From JAHIZC01 sp043813305 (GTDB lineage: Bacteria; Omnitrophota; Gorgyraeia; Gygaellales; Profunditerraquicolaceae), in NCBI GenBank assembly GCA_043813305.1, contig JBDRLC010000044.1, forward strand, positions 1 to 30,373: a stretch of DNA of 30,373 nt. The letters run 5' to 3'. Shown in pieces: positions 15,770-24,554 of the stretch (positions within the stretch are counted from its first letter, which is position 1; each line of letters opens with the position of its first letter). A program made the position numbers and the translations under genes. Under the pieces are notes generated by a model. That model made no database searches. It had not been told where the DNA came from and saw only the letters and a list, made by a program, of their open reading frames with translations.

Positions 15770-16522
15770 TTATGCACTCCTTAGGATAATTTTACTGATC
15801 AGAGAAAATAAAAGATAGTCCAAGTTAACCGGCTTGATCAGATAATCATAGACGCCTAACTTCATCGCCTCCAGTGAGATATTCTCATCTACCGACCCGG
15901 TTATAACGATTACACCCGTTGCCGCGTTAGCCTCTCTGATCTTCTTCAAAGCCATCAGACCATCCATGCCGGGCATATGCATATCTAAAAGAACGATTAT
16001 CGGCCGCTCGCTTTTCACCTTTTCTAAAGCCTCTTCCCCGCTTCTGGAGATGATCGGACTAAAACCCTTTTTCTTCAAAAAATCTCCGAGTAAAGTACAG
16101 ATCTCATCGTCATCATCAACGATCAGGATACGCCTCCTTTCCTCCTGAGATTCCTCTAAGTTCTCCTCAAGCACAGAATTTACTATTTTTGAGATCGCGG
16201 CAATCCCCCAGGATTTTCTCATCAGGCCGGTTGCGCCGTTATGCCTAGCCTCTCTATCCAATTCAGGATCCTCAAGAGCAGTAAGCATGATGATTTTTAC
16301 AGTAGGATTAATCTCTCTCATCTGCTTTAAAGTATCGATACCGCTTAATTGCGGCATTTTTATATCTAACAATACCAAATCTACTTTTGCTGACTTAAGT
16401 ATTTTAGCCCCCTCTTCTCCTCCCATGGCGGTAATTATTTTGTATCCTCTTACAGAGAAGAGGTCATAAAACAACTCTCTGATTTTTAACTCATCGTCAA
16501 CGACTAAAATACTTTTTCGCAT
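15770..16522 (-). CDS. Double-receiver response regulator (REC-REC, no output domain)
   Basis: A 250-residue protein made of two phosphoacceptor receiver domains. REC1 has VVDDE near residue 8 and LLDIKMP with Asp53. REC2 begins at RRRILIVDDDDE (about 130) with VLLDMHMP at Asp180 and the conserved Lys of YLIKPVN at 230. There is no DNA-binding, GGDEF or kinase domain, so signalling would be by protein contact or as a phosphate relay. It is the first gene before the TrkA-C protein and permease fragment, and no histidine kinase is present in the window. Its start has AGAGGAG and a candidate TATAAT just upstream. Confidence 0.88.
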   Translation of the reverse strand: MRKSILVVDDELKIRELFYDLFSVRGYKIITAMGGEEGAKILKSAKVDLVLLDIKMPQLSGIDTLKQMREINPTVKIIMLTALEDPELDREARHNGATGLMRKSWGIAAISKIVNSVLEENLEESQEERRRILIVDDDDEICTLLGDFLKKKGFSPIISRSGEEALEKVKSERPIIVLLDMHMPGMDGLMALKKIREANAATGVIVITGSVDENISLEAMKLGVYDYLIKPVNLDYLLFSLISKIILRSA

Positions 16523-16546
16523 AACTATCTCCTCTTAGCTTCTTCT

Positions 16547-16552
16547 ATTATA
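16547..16552 (-). promoter_or_regulatory. Candidate -10 box for the response regulator transcript
   Basis: TATAAT on the minus strand 24 bases before the ATG. No convincing -35 hexamer is seen at 16-18 bases, so it is a weak call. Confidence 0.35.
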
Positions 16553-16582
16553 CTACTAGCGAGGTTTTATAAAAATAAATCT

Positions 16583-17566
16583 TTATTTTCGTTGCCTTAG
16601 GTATTTTCGTATTTCAACTAATACTTTCTTGCTCACTTCTTCGATCTCGCCCTTAATTGTGATTCCGCTTGCGGTCTTATGGCCTCCTCCTCCAAAACGG
16701 GCGGCAATTTTATTAACATCAATTTTCCCCTGCGACCTCAGATTAACTCTTACCGCATTTCTCGCTCCAAAATTACTCCGAAACAAAGCTACCACTTCGA
16801 TATCTTTGATCGAACGCCCGAAACTTAAGAGGCGCTCAGAAAGGTCAAAAAATGGCTTTTTGTTTTTCAATATATCCTGTTTCAGCTGAAACCAGGCGAT
16901 CCTCCCTCCTGCTTCGCATCTAATCGTAGGTAGTATCATGCTTAATGACCTCAGATCCTGAAAAGGTATGCTCTCATAGACCTTACGGTAAATCGAGGGA
17001 GCGTCTACTCCGCAACTGAGAAGTTCTGCCGCTGCCTGGTGGGTCGAACTACTGGTATTAGAATAATGAAATGAACCGGTATCGGTAAGTATCCCTACAT
17101 ATAAACAGATAGCGCTTTCTTTATCTAAAGGAACACGCATCTTTTTATATAAATTATAAATCATCTCTGAGCAGGAAGAAACATTAGGCTCTATCCAATT
17201 TATCTGGCCAAAACGCCGATTACTTATATGATGGTCTATGTTCAGAATGGGTTTATTATCTGTGTTCAGCTTCTCTACCCGTCCGGATCTATTTAAATCA
17301 GCGCAATCCAGCACAGCGAAACAGTCAAATTTTATATCCTGCACAAATTTCTTCCTGTACTGCTTAATCACATTTATACCGGGCAGAAAATCATAGCTGT
17401 ACGGCAAGGCATCCTGATTAACGATAATTGCTTGTTTACCAAGTTTTTTAAGAAGATTATAAAACGCTAATTCCGCGCCTAATGCGTCGCCCTCTAACCC
17501 CATATGGGCGGTGATGAGAAATCTTTTATTTTTCCTGATGCAGCTGATTGTCTTTTTTAGACTCAT
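16583..17566 (-). CDS. nrnA: DHH/DHHA1 phosphoesterase, NrnA-like
   Basis: A 327-residue enzyme of the DHH superfamily, expected to hydrolyse oligoribonucleotides and/or 3'-phosphoadenosine 5'-phosphate. The order is: first metal motif ITAHMGLEGDALGAE (18-32), VLDCADLNRSG (85-95), the DHH signature NIDHHISNRRFG (109-120), GILTDTGSF (159-167) and the C-terminal DHHA1 GGGGHKTASG (293-302). The first motif has Glu25 where the family usually has Asp, giving EGD instead of DGD or DPD. The start overlaps the end of rbfA by 41 bases, and rbfA-nrnA pairing is common in bacteria, which supports the call. Confidence 0.9.
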   Translation of the reverse strand: MSLKKTISCIRKNKRFLITAHMGLEGDALGAELAFYNLLKKLGKQAIIVNQDALPYSYDFLPGINVIKQYRKKFVQDIKFDCFAVLDCADLNRSGRVEKLNTDNKPILNIDHHISNRRFGQINWIEPNVSSCSEMIYNLYKKMRVPLDKESAICLYVGILTDTGSFHYSNTSSSTHQAAAELLSCGVDAPSIYRKVYESIPFQDLRSLSMILPTIRCEAGGRIAWFQLKQDILKNKKPFFDLSERLLSFGRSIKDIEVVALFRSNFGARNAVRVNLRSQGKIDVNKIAARFGGGGHKTASGITIKGEIEEVSKKVLVEIRKYLRQRK

Positions 17567-17960
17567 CTTGCTCCTTTACCCCGTTAGAAATTTTGTCTTG
17601 TTTCTCTGTATGTTCGGTATTTCTAACGGTGTTTATTTTATCCAGAACCTGCTGGATTTTAATACTATATTCGCTGGATCTATCCTCTCGGAAAAAAATT
17701 TCCGGGGAGAACCTTAAACTGATCCTCTGAGAAATCAGCCTGCGGATAAAACCCAACGCGCTCTCTAACGCTTCTTTAGTTTTCTTCCACTCCTTTTCCT
17801 TCCCTAATACGCTGAAAAAAATCTTTGCCGCCCTAAGATCCTGGGCCATTTCCACCCGGGTGATAGTAACAAAACCTATACGCGGATCTTTTAATTCATC
17901 GTGTATGATAATGCTGACTTCTTTCCTGATCGCCTCGGCGACCTTTTCTTTTCTCGACAT
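17526..17960 (-). CDS. rbfA: Ribosome-binding factor A
   Basis: A 144-residue protein matching RbfA, a KH-fold factor that binds the 30S subunit and helps 16S rRNA 5'-end maturation. The N-terminus has MSRKEKVAEAIRKEVSIII and the family segment DELKDPRIGFVTITRVEM (20-37), followed by DLRAAKIFFSVLG. The last 35 residues are a charged Lys/Glu-rich tail beyond the usual 110-120 residue core. It is read just after cca and overlaps nrnA. Confidence 0.93.
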   Translation of the reverse strand: MSRKEKVAEAIRKEVSIIIHDELKDPRIGFVTITRVEMAQDLRAAKIFFSVLGKEKEWKKTKEALESALGFIRRLISQRISLRFSPEIFFREDRSSEYSIKIQQVLDKINTVRNTEHTEKQDKISNGVKEQDESKKDNQLHQEK

Positions 17961-17993
17961 CTATATCAACTCCATATCATAATCAAGCAGTAT

Positions 17994-19250
17994 TCATTGC
18001 AGTTTGACAATTTTTTTTATTAACCTGAGCTGAGCATCCTTATCTTCAGCCAACCCATCAAGTTTGGCTTTAAAGACTTTCTTTAAAATACTCTGATAAT
18101 CCGGACCCGGCCTGATACCCAATTCCTGCAAATCATACCCACTCACGCCTAAACTCAGATGCCTGTAAGTCTTTAAAAAATCATCGATATTCTGTCGGAT
18201 TATACCCTGGTTATATTTTGCCTTCAGCAGAAGAATCACCTCGTAAGATAATGGTGACAAAAGCGAGTAAATCCTGGATGGTCGAAGTCCTTTTTTATCC
18301 AGGATTAGAATAAATTTGCGGTTGATCTTCTTAGAAGATATAATTTTTTTCGCATTTTGTTTCCCGAAAGCGAATTTATCGCATACTTTTTTGGTTTGCT
18401 TCAGATTCAGAGAATCAATCAATCCCATAAAATATATTACCCAGCGCTCGATTCTGCCGTGGGACAGAGCTATCTTCTCAATAGAACCAAGAAGCTTGCG
18501 TGTCTTTTTACTCAGCGATAACGCTGGTGTTATAAAATCAAATCCGGTCAATTCCTGCATACGCCTTATCTGCTTAATCGGCCGCTCTTCTTTTAATAAT
18601 AAGACCAATTCATCGCGTATTCTTTGCGGCTCGACTTTACTCAACATCTTTAGCCTAACTGCCTGCTTCAAATATTTCAGGGTTCTTGGCTCAATCTTAA
18701 AATTAAACCTTTGTTCGAATCGGATCGCCCTTAGTATTCTAGTAGGGTCATCAACAAAACTTAAATCATGCAGAAAGCGTACCCGTTTATTACGCAAGTC
18801 AATCTCCCCGCCGAAGAAATCTATCAGTTTACCGAAATTCCCTCCCGTAATACTTATCGCCATTGCATTTATCGTAAAGTCACGCCTGAAATGGTCATCC
18901 TTTAAGCTAGCGGTCCTCACCACCGGTAAATATGCCGGCGACGGATAAAATTCTTTCCTGGCGCTTGCCACGTCAATCTTCAAATCAGGTCTGATTATAA
19001 CCGTAGCTGTTTGGAATCTTCTATGGCAGATAAGCTTTGATCTCAGGATCTTTGCGAGTTCTTGTGCAAAAGCGATCCCATCACCTTCGATTACTATATC
19101 TAAATCCAGGTTATTAGCGCCAAGTATCAAATCCCTTACGAAACCGCCGACAAAATAAGCACGGATATTCATATGCTCTGCAAGGTCTCTAGCTAAACCT
19201 ATCAACTCCTGAATCTCATCTGGTAATCTATTTAAATATTCTCTCATCAC
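17994..19250 (-). CDS. cca: tRNA nucleotidyltransferase/poly(A) polymerase family (CCA-adding)
   Basis: A 418-residue class II nucleotidyltransferase that adds or repairs the CCA end of tRNAs. The catalytic core reads YFVGGFVRDLILGANNLDLDIVIEGDG, with the two metal-binding Asp at 49 and 51. DFTINAMAI and DDPTRILRAIRF are the conserved neck motifs. The tRNA-Pro in this window has no encoded CCA, so a CCA-adding enzyme is needed. No HD domain is recognised; poly(A) polymerase activity cannot be excluded. The ATG overlaps the xerD stop by one base (TAATG). Confidence 0.9.
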   Translation of the reverse strand: MMREYLNRLPDEIQELIGLARDLAEHMNIRAYFVGGFVRDLILGANNLDLDIVIEGDGIAFAQELAKILRSKLICHRRFQTATVIIRPDLKIDVASARKEFYPSPAYLPVVRTASLKDDHFRRDFTINAMAISITGGNFGKLIDFFGGEIDLRNKRVRFLHDLSFVDDPTRILRAIRFEQRFNFKIEPRTLKYLKQAVRLKMLSKVEPQRIRDELVLLLKEERPIKQIRRMQELTGFDFITPALSLSKKTRKLLGSIEKIALSHGRIERWVIYFMGLIDSLNLKQTKKVCDKFAFGKQNAKKIISSKKINRKFILILDKKGLRPSRIYSLLSPLSYEVILLLKAKYNQGIIRQNIDDFLKTYRHLSLGVSGYDLQELGIRPGPDYQSILKKVFKAKLDGLAEDKDAQLRLIKKIVKLQ

Positions 19251-20164
19251 TAAGGCCTGGGATGAAACTTTTTATGCACTGATTTTAATCTATCTTTGTT
19301 TATATGGGTGTAAATCTGTGTCGTGGAGATATTGGAATGCCCGAGCATCTCCTGGACAGAACGCAGATCCGCTCCCCGCTCTAATAAATGAGTGGCAAAA
19401 GAATGCCTTAATATGTGCGGCTTTATAGCTTTCTTGATCCTTGCTCTCCTGGCGTATTGCCTGATCAGCTTCCATAATGACTGACGTGATATTCTCTGGC
19501 CGAAACGATTGAGAAAAAGAAAATCAGAACTCCTTTTAGTCGCATCCTTACGTTTTCCTTTAGGATTCAACAGATACGGCCTGCTTATCTCTAGATATCT
19601 TTTCAGGCTGATTATAGCTTTACTGCCTAACGGTATAACCCGCTCTTTATTGCCCTTGCCAATGCAGCGCAAAAAGCCTACGTCGAGATTCAGATTATCC
19701 AATTTGAGATTCACTGCCTCTGATACACGCATACCCGTGGCATACAAAGTCTCTAATACCGCCCTATCCCTGGAGCCCTGTTTTTCCCTGACATTAGGCT
19801 GAGCAATTAATTTCTCGACTTCATTAAGAGAAAGTGTCTCGGGTATTTTCTTCCATAACTTAGGTGATTCTATCAGGTTAGTGGGATCAACCTTCAAAAT
19901 CCTCTCTCTGACCAAAAATCTGTGGAACATCCTTATGGCAGCTAGACGCCTGGCAACCGAATTGGCGGAGATCCCCTTGTCCTTCTGTGAGAGCATAAAG
20001 TTGGTAATCTCTGCTTTGGTCGTTTTAGATAAAGCATCGATATGTAGTCTGTTCAAAAAATCTATGTAATAATTAAGGTCCTGCCGATAAGAGATTATTG
20101 TATTCTTGGCTAACCCTCTTTCAACGGTTAAATAATTAAGGAAGGTATCGATAAGTTCCCTCAT
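19250..20164 (-). CDS. xerD: Tyrosine recombinase XerC/XerD
   Basis: A 304-residue site-specific recombinase of the Xer type, which resolves chromosome dimers at dif. The SAM-like N-terminal domain (1-105) and catalytic domain are intact, with Arg146 in GMRVSEAVNL, Lys170 in CIGKGNKERVIPLG, His250 and Arg253 in PHILRHSFATHLL, His276 in LGHSNI and the nucleophile Tyr285 in IYTHI. A basic insertion of about a dozen residues (202-214) precedes the C-terminal helices. XerC versus XerD cannot be separated here. It sits in a chromosomal housekeeping run, not beside a mobile element. Confidence 0.9.
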   Translation of the reverse strand: MRELIDTFLNYLTVERGLAKNTIISYRQDLNYYIDFLNRLHIDALSKTTKAEITNFMLSQKDKGISANSVARRLAAIRMFHRFLVRERILKVDPTNLIESPKLWKKIPETLSLNEVEKLIAQPNVREKQGSRDRAVLETLYATGMRVSEAVNLKLDNLNLDVGFLRCIGKGNKERVIPLGSKAIISLKRYLEISRPYLLNPKGKRKDATKRSSDFLFLNRFGQRISRQSLWKLIRQYARRARIKKAIKPHILRHSFATHLLERGADLRSVQEMLGHSNISTTQIYTHINKDRLKSVHKKFHPRP

Positions 20165-20165
20165 T

Positions 20166-20786
20166 TTAGTTCATAAAAGAATTGCTTCTTTTCTCTCTGC
20201 CGATCGTAGAACTGGGCCCGTGTCCGGGATAAATTACCGTATCTTCGGGTAAAACCATCAGTTTCTCTTTAATAGACTTTATCAGTAACTCCTCGTTTCC
20301 GCCTGCTAAATCAGACCTGCCTATTCCCTGAAAAAATAGAGTATCCCCGGTAAAAGCAATTTTCTCTTTGGGCTTCTGCATCAGCAAAGTGATACCTCCC
20401 GGAGTATGCCCCGGGATATGTAGAACTTTTAACTGTATATCATCCAACTCAATAATATCTTCGTGCTTTAATGTTTTTATCCTGGATTTAACTTGATAAT
20501 CCAAACTGAATAAACTGGAAAGATTAAGCTTTGGGTCTTTCAGCAAAACTAAATCTTCTTGGTGTATATATACGGGAGCACCGAACTTATTATCACAACC
20601 AATATGGTCGTAATGCCCATGGGTATTTATAATAATGGCGGGCTTTAGCTTATGTTTATCTAAAACCCGTTGGATCTTATCCGCCTGGTCTCCTGGATCG
20701 ATAATTATAGCGGATGAGCCTGGAGTAGAAGCCAATATATAGCAATTCACCTGCATTGCTCCTACGCTTACCGCTTCCAATATCAT
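20166..20786 (-). CDS. MBL-fold metallo-hydrolase (glyoxalase II-like)
   Basis: A 206-residue metallo-beta-lactamase-fold hydrolase. It has the HxHxDH zinc motif THGHYDHIG (His56, 58, Asp60, His61), HIPGHTPGG near 135, FTGDTLF and YPGHGPSS at the C-terminus. Such proteins hydrolyse thioesters (hydroxyacylglutathione or similar) or act in redox and sulfur chemistry. The substrate is unassigned. The gene lies 1 base upstream of xerD and overlaps the lipoprotein stop by 4 bases. Confidence 0.88.
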   Translation of the reverse strand: MILEAVSVGAMQVNCYILASTPGSSAIIIDPGDQADKIQRVLDKHKLKPAIIINTHGHYDHIGCDNKFGAPVYIHQEDLVLLKDPKLNLSSLFSLDYQVKSRIKTLKHEDIIELDDIQLKVLHIPGHTPGGITLLMQKPKEKIAFTGDTLFFQGIGRSDLAGGNEELLIKSIKEKLMVLPEDTVIYPGHGPSSTIGREKRSNSFMN

Positions 20787-21277
20787 ACCAGATTATCCTT
20801 TACCTTACTGTAAGAAAAGTCTCTTAATATCTCTCTTTTTATCCGTTCTGAGACTTTGGCATTCGCTGCATTATCCGCGCCATAGGAATCTTGAGATATT
20901 TTATCACTCAACTTTTTTATTTGATCTATGTGTCCGTCCAGTTGCACTTTCTTCTCTTCATCTAATAACGCTCTTAAATTAATCAGATTCTTCATCGCCT
21001 CTTGGGCACAATCCATCTTTTTTTTCTTGCTTCTTCCTTCTTGTAGCGATACGGTTAACTCTACCTGCCAGGATTTCCAGAATGTGAAATACCTGCGATA
21101 CAATTCTTCTTGAGTCATATCGAACTCGGTGTACTCTTCGGGTTCTAAGACAACCTCTATGGCAGTTTGATCTTTCTTCTTGGGTTTACGGGTAAACTTA
21201 CGCGTAAAAGCCTCACAACCGATCGATGAAAAAATCAACAAAAAAATAAATAACGGATAAACTGTTTTCGTTTTCAT
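20783..21277 (-). CDS. Predicted lipoprotein of unknown function
   Basis: A 164-residue protein with a signal peptide and lipobox FSSIGC (Cys21), so it is probably lipidated and envelope-anchored. The mature part is basic, then has a Glu/Lys-rich helical stretch (about 60-150). It overlaps ligA by 4 bases upstream and the MBL hydrolase by 4 downstream. I do not recognise the family. Confidence 0.75.
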   Translation of the reverse strand: MKTKTVYPLFIFLLIFSSIGCEAFTRKFTRKPKKKDQTAIEVVLEPEEYTEFDMTQEELYRRYFTFWKSWQVELTVSLQEGRSKKKKMDCAQEAMKNLINLRALLDEEKKVQLDGHIDQIKKLSDKISQDSYGADNAANAKVSERIKREILRDFSYSKVKDNLV

Positions 21278-23268
21278 CTAATCAACTCCTTAAATTTTCC
21301 CTCGTTAATAATCTCGACTCCTAGATTTTGTGCTTTAGCGTATTTTGAACCGGGATTCTCTCCTAACACTACAAAGTCTGTATCCTTACTCACGCTCAAA
21401 ACAGGATTACCTCCGGCCTCACGCACTAATTTTTGAGCTTGCGAACGACTATGATCTTTAAGTTCTCCGGTGAACACCACGGTCTTACCGATCAAGGCTG
21501 TAGTCTTACTTTTAGAAAACTCTTCTTTAAAATTTAGCGCTGCCTTCTTAAGTTCTGCAATTATTTTTCTAGTCTCTGCCTGGGTAAAATAATCTACTAT
21601 TGATTCTGCCACTACCGCCCCGACTTCATATATATTACAGAGTTCTTCCGGCTTAGCTTTCGCTAGATTATCCAGCGTTCTAAACTGCCTGGCTAAAACA
21701 TAAGCGGCTTTCTCGCCTACGTGACGAATACCTAGGGCATAGATCAGATGCGATAATGGCCTAACCTTACTCCTCTGAATCGCAGAAAGTAGATTATGAA
21801 CTTTCTGGTCTTTGAAAAAATCCAACCTTAACAGATCTTTTGCTGTTAATTTATAAATATCCGCGATATTCTTTACTAATTTCAACTCTACCAGCTGTCT
21901 AACCACAGATTCACCCATACCTTCTATATCCATAGCGCTACGGCTAGCAAAATGTAATAATCCCCGTTCGATCTGGGCGGGACAGGATGGATTTATACAT
22001 CTGTAAGCCACATCTCTTTCTTTCTCCTTTACAACTTCTTTGAGGCATACCGGACAACGCTTAGGCACCGAAACGCTACTACCCCCTCTGCTCTCCAATA
22101 CCTTGACTATCTTAGGGATTACGTCTCCGGCTCTCTCGATCAAAACCCTATCACCTATTTTTATATTCAGACGTTTTATTTCATCAAAATTATGCAACGT
22201 TGCATGTTTGATTATTACTCCTGCGCATTCAACCGCTTTAAGTTGCGCCCTGGGAGTGATTACGCCTGTTCTACCAACGTTTAGATCGATGTTTAAAACC
22301 TCAGTGGTCGCTTGATGTGCGGGAAATTTATAAGCAATTGCCCAGCGCGGGCTCTTCATCGTGGAGCCTAATCTCTCTTGCTGCCGGATAGCATTAACTT
22401 TAATTACCACCCCGTCTATTTCATAGTTCAATTTTTCTCTTTTCTCATGCCAATTTTTACAATACCTGATCACCTGATCAAGCGTCTTAAAAACCCTGGT
22501 ATTTGTATTAACCGGAACGCCCCATTCTTTTAACCTCTTCAAGAATTCATCTTGATTAAAAAACTCTACTCCCTTACGCTCCCCTAGAGAATGTGCAAAG
22601 AACTTAAGCTTCCTCTTTGCAACTATGCTGCTATCAAGAACTTTTAAAGTTCCGCTGGCAGCATTACGGGGATTAGCAAATAGAAGTTCGCCTACCTTTT
22701 GTCTTTCTTTATTCAGGCTGTTGAACTCATTTTTATCCATATAGACTTCTCCCCGGATTTCAATAAAATCCGGAATCTCCTTACCTAATAAGATTAAAGG
22801 TATGGCGCGGATTGTCTTTATATTTCCGGTGACATCCTCTCCGCTTTGACCATCTCCTCTGGTAGCAGCGATAGATAGCTTTCCTTGCTTATAAGTTAAA
22901 TTGGCGCTTACCCCGTCCATCTTTAGCTCTGCAATATACTCTATCTTCTCTTGCGACTTTAATCCTTTTTCTACGCGCTTCTCCCAATCGTTTAACTCTT
23001 CAAAGTTATAAGTATTATCTAAGGAGAGCATATCCTGTTTATGTCGAACTGTTCTGAATCCCTCTAGGATTCCCCCGCTCACCCTGACACTCGGAGAATC
23101 ATCAGATTTAAACTCCGGATGCCTATTTTCTAATCTCACTAATTCTTTGAGAAGTAGGTCGTACTCTGTATCGGAGATCTTGGGTTGACTTAGTACATAA
23201 TACAGGTAATCGTGATGTCGTATCCGGTTTCTTAAGTCTTCTATGTTTTTCTTTATATCCTTAGGCAT
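21274..23268 (-). CDS. ligA: NAD-dependent DNA ligase
   Basis: A 664-residue replicative DNA ligase. The adenylation motif AELKMDGVSANLTY has the catalytic Lys116. The OB-fold, the zinc finger (Cys405, 408, 424, 429: CPVCLKEV to CINPSCP), the helix-hairpin-helix region (about 500-580, with LGIRHVGEKAAY) and the C-terminal BRCT (about 588-664, GKTVVFTGELKDHSRSQ) are all present. Length and domain order are standard for LigA, so the gene is complete. Confidence 0.97.
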   Translation of the reverse strand: MPKDIKKNIEDLRNRIRHHDYLYYVLSQPKISDTEYDLLLKELVRLENRHPEFKSDDSPSVRVSGGILEGFRTVRHKQDMLSLDNTYNFEELNDWEKRVEKGLKSQEKIEYIAELKMDGVSANLTYKQGKLSIAATRGDGQSGEDVTGNIKTIRAIPLILLGKEIPDFIEIRGEVYMDKNEFNSLNKERQKVGELLFANPRNAASGTLKVLDSSIVAKRKLKFFAHSLGERKGVEFFNQDEFLKRLKEWGVPVNTNTRVFKTLDQVIRYCKNWHEKREKLNYEIDGVVIKVNAIRQQERLGSTMKSPRWAIAYKFPAHQATTEVLNIDLNVGRTGVITPRAQLKAVECAGVIIKHATLHNFDEIKRLNIKIGDRVLIERAGDVIPKIVKVLESRGGSSVSVPKRCPVCLKEVVKEKERDVAYRCINPSCPAQIERGLLHFASRSAMDIEGMGESVVRQLVELKLVKNIADIYKLTAKDLLRLDFFKDQKVHNLLSAIQRSKVRPLSHLIYALGIRHVGEKAAYVLARQFRTLDNLAKAKPEELCNIYEVGAVVAESIVDYFTQAETRKIIAELKKAALNFKEEFSKSKTTALIGKTVVFTGELKDHSRSQAQKLVREAGGNPVLSVSKDTDFVVLGENPGSKYAKAQNLGVEIINEGKFKELIR

Positions 23269-23270
23269 TT

Positions 23271-23999
23271 TTACATACCGCTCAATAATCTGTCTGCCAA
23301 GAATCTAGGTAAACCCGCATCAATAATCTTCTTTCTGGCAACTTCTATCTCATAATCTATCCTTTTGATCCAGGCTTCTTTTTTGTCGGTATCGTAAATA
23401 CAGTATGTGGCTTTAGGAATCCTGCCTCTTGGCTGGCCTACGCTACCAACATTTATGATATACTGATTCCCCTTTTCCATACTTATATAACCTTTGGTAT
23501 TGTAATCAAGATCACCATCTTTATGTTTAATAAAACACCCTGCGACATGAGTATGTCCAATAAAACAGATCCTACTCTGCATCAGTCTAAAAGTTTCTCC
23601 GGCTGTAAAAAGATTGAACATATAATCGAATCTCTCTGGCTTGTTTAATGTTCCATGGACAAGCGTTAATTCCTTATCCTCATAAACCAATTTAAGATTT
23701 TTCAGAAAATATTTATTATTTTCGCTCAGATTACGGCTTGTCCAAGCTATTGCTTCATAGGCCACAGGATTAAAATATTGGGTTGAAAATAAACCTACGG
23801 CAGCCCAATCGTGATTCCCTGCTATACTGATTTCTGTCAGGCTTCTTACCCTTTCAATACTTTCATTAGGATTAGCTGCATAACCAACAATATCCCCTAC
23901 GCAAAGGTATTTATCTATGGATTCATTTTTATAGGCATTTATAACTCTATCAAGGGCTTCTAAATTTGAATGGATATCAGAAAATATTCCGTAGCGCAT
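23271..23999 (-). CDS. Metallophosphoesterase, YfcE/MJ0936 type
   Basis: A calcineurin-like phosphoesterase of about 242 residues. I place the start at 23999 (MRYGIFSDIHSNLEALD), because that is where the conserved fold begins; the preceding 14 codons lie in an inverted repeat. Metal ligands are in FSDIHSN, CVGDIVGYAANP, ISIAGNHDWAA, LVHGTLN and IGHTHVAG. It is probably a nucleotide or phosphodiester hydrolase; the substrate is unknown. A GAAGG sits just before the chosen start. The stop is two bases before the ligA start. Confidence 0.85.
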   Translation of the reverse strand: MRYGIFSDIHSNLEALDRVINAYKNESIDKYLCVGDIVGYAANPNESIERVRSLTEISIAGNHDWAAVGLFSTQYFNPVAYEAIAWTSRNLSENNKYFLKNLKLVYEDKELTLVHGTLNKPERFDYMFNLFTAGETFRLMQSRICFIGHTHVAGCFIKHKDGDLDYNTKGYISMEKGNQYIINVGSVGQPRGRIPKATYCIYDTDKKEAWIKRIDYEIEVARKKIIDAGLPRFLADRLLSGM

Positions 24000-24015
24000 T
24001 AACCTTCGACTCGTA

Positions 24016-24063
24016 GTTCGACTTCGCTCGTGATCATTCAAGAGATAGTGAGCGAAGTCGAAC
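24016..24063. repeat. 14-bp inverted repeat between acylphosphatase and phosphoesterase
   Basis: GTTCGACTTCGCTC (24016-24029) and GAGCGAAGTCGAAC (24050-24063) with a 20-base loop. The acylphosphatase stop is three bases away. It shares the TTCGACTTCGCTC core with the repeat at 25527-25568, so it belongs to a dispersed family. Confidence 0.85.
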
Positions 24064-24065
24064 CA

Positions 24066-24338
24066 TTAGAAATTTATACCGAAATCGCTAAACTCATCCG
24101 TAGCTTCCTGCCATTGGGCATCGGTATCGCTGATATAGGCAAAGAGGTATTCTTTTATTTTTTCTAAGAATTCCCCTAATATCCTCTCTTCTCCTTCAGC
24201 GATTACCTCCACTCTGCCGTCTCGTAAATTTTTTACCCAGCCCTTAACGCCTAGTTTATTAGCAACTTCTTCGGCAGTAAACCGGAATCCTACACCTTGC
24301 ACTCTGCCGGAATAATATACATGTACTTGCTTTTTCAT
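24066..24338 (-). CDS. acyP: Acylphosphatase
   Basis: A 90-residue protein beginning MKKQVHVYYSGRVQGVGFRF; the classical motif has the catalytic Arg in GRVQGVGFR and the Asn in GWVKNLRDGRVEV (34-46). It hydrolyses acyl phosphates. I choose the ATG at 24338. Frames extending further upstream translate sequence from the 3' end of the tRNA-Pro gene (AVQVRSP) and are spurious. No strong Shine-Dalgarno is visible. Confidence 0.9.
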   Translation of the reverse strand: MKKQVHVYYSGRVQGVGFRFTAEEVANKLGVKGWVKNLRDGRVEVIAEGEERILGEFLEKIKEYLFAYISDTDAQWQEATDEFSDFGINF

Positions 24339-24479
24339 GGAATTGATCAAGAGAAAAATGCTCGGGCGGACAGACTTTTCCCGATGGTGGCGCTTCTTCG
24401 AAGTTTTCCATCGGGATCCCGACCTAGCCCTAGAGTAGCCTGTAGGGAAACTGTCGACTCCGATATTTCTTTTAAAGTG

Positions 24480-24554
24480 TCGGGGCGAGCGGACTTGAAC
24501 CGCTGACCTCAACGTCCCGAACGTTGCGCTCTAGCCAAACTGAGCCACGCCCCG
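24480..24554 (-). tRNA. tRNA-Pro (anticodon CGG)
   Basis: Seventy-five bases fold as a complete cloverleaf: acceptor CGGGGCG/CGCCCCG with C1 as usual for tRNA-Pro, D stem GCUC/GAGC, anticodon stem CAACG/CGUUG with loop UUCGGGA (anticodon CGG) and T stem AGCGG/CCGCU with UUCAAGU loop. The discriminator is A. CCA is not encoded, consistent with a CCA-adding enzyme in the same window. Read on the minus strand. Confidence 0.95.

Noticed and set aside
16561..16582. AT-rich hairpin after nrnA as a terminator
   Set aside because: An AAATAAA/TTTATTT stem with a two-base loop is too weak without GC pairs to be called a terminator.
18316..18948. Long plus-strand frame of 210 residues antisense to cca
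   Set aside because: It is a shadow of the conserved cca gene, basic and hydrophobic by composition, with no recognisable motif. The same holds for antisense frames in ribD, ribBA and hppA.
24000..24041. 14-residue N-terminal extension of the metallophosphoesterase
   Set aside because: It is encoded by the inverted repeat at 24016-24063 and precedes the conserved MRYGIFSDIHSN start.
24339..24512. N-terminal extension of acylphosphatase by 58 residues
   Set aside because: It translates the 3' half of the tRNA-Pro (AVQVRSP) and non-conserved bases; the conserved protein starts at 24338. The region itself holds only a weak CCCGATGG/CCATCGGG inverted repeat.
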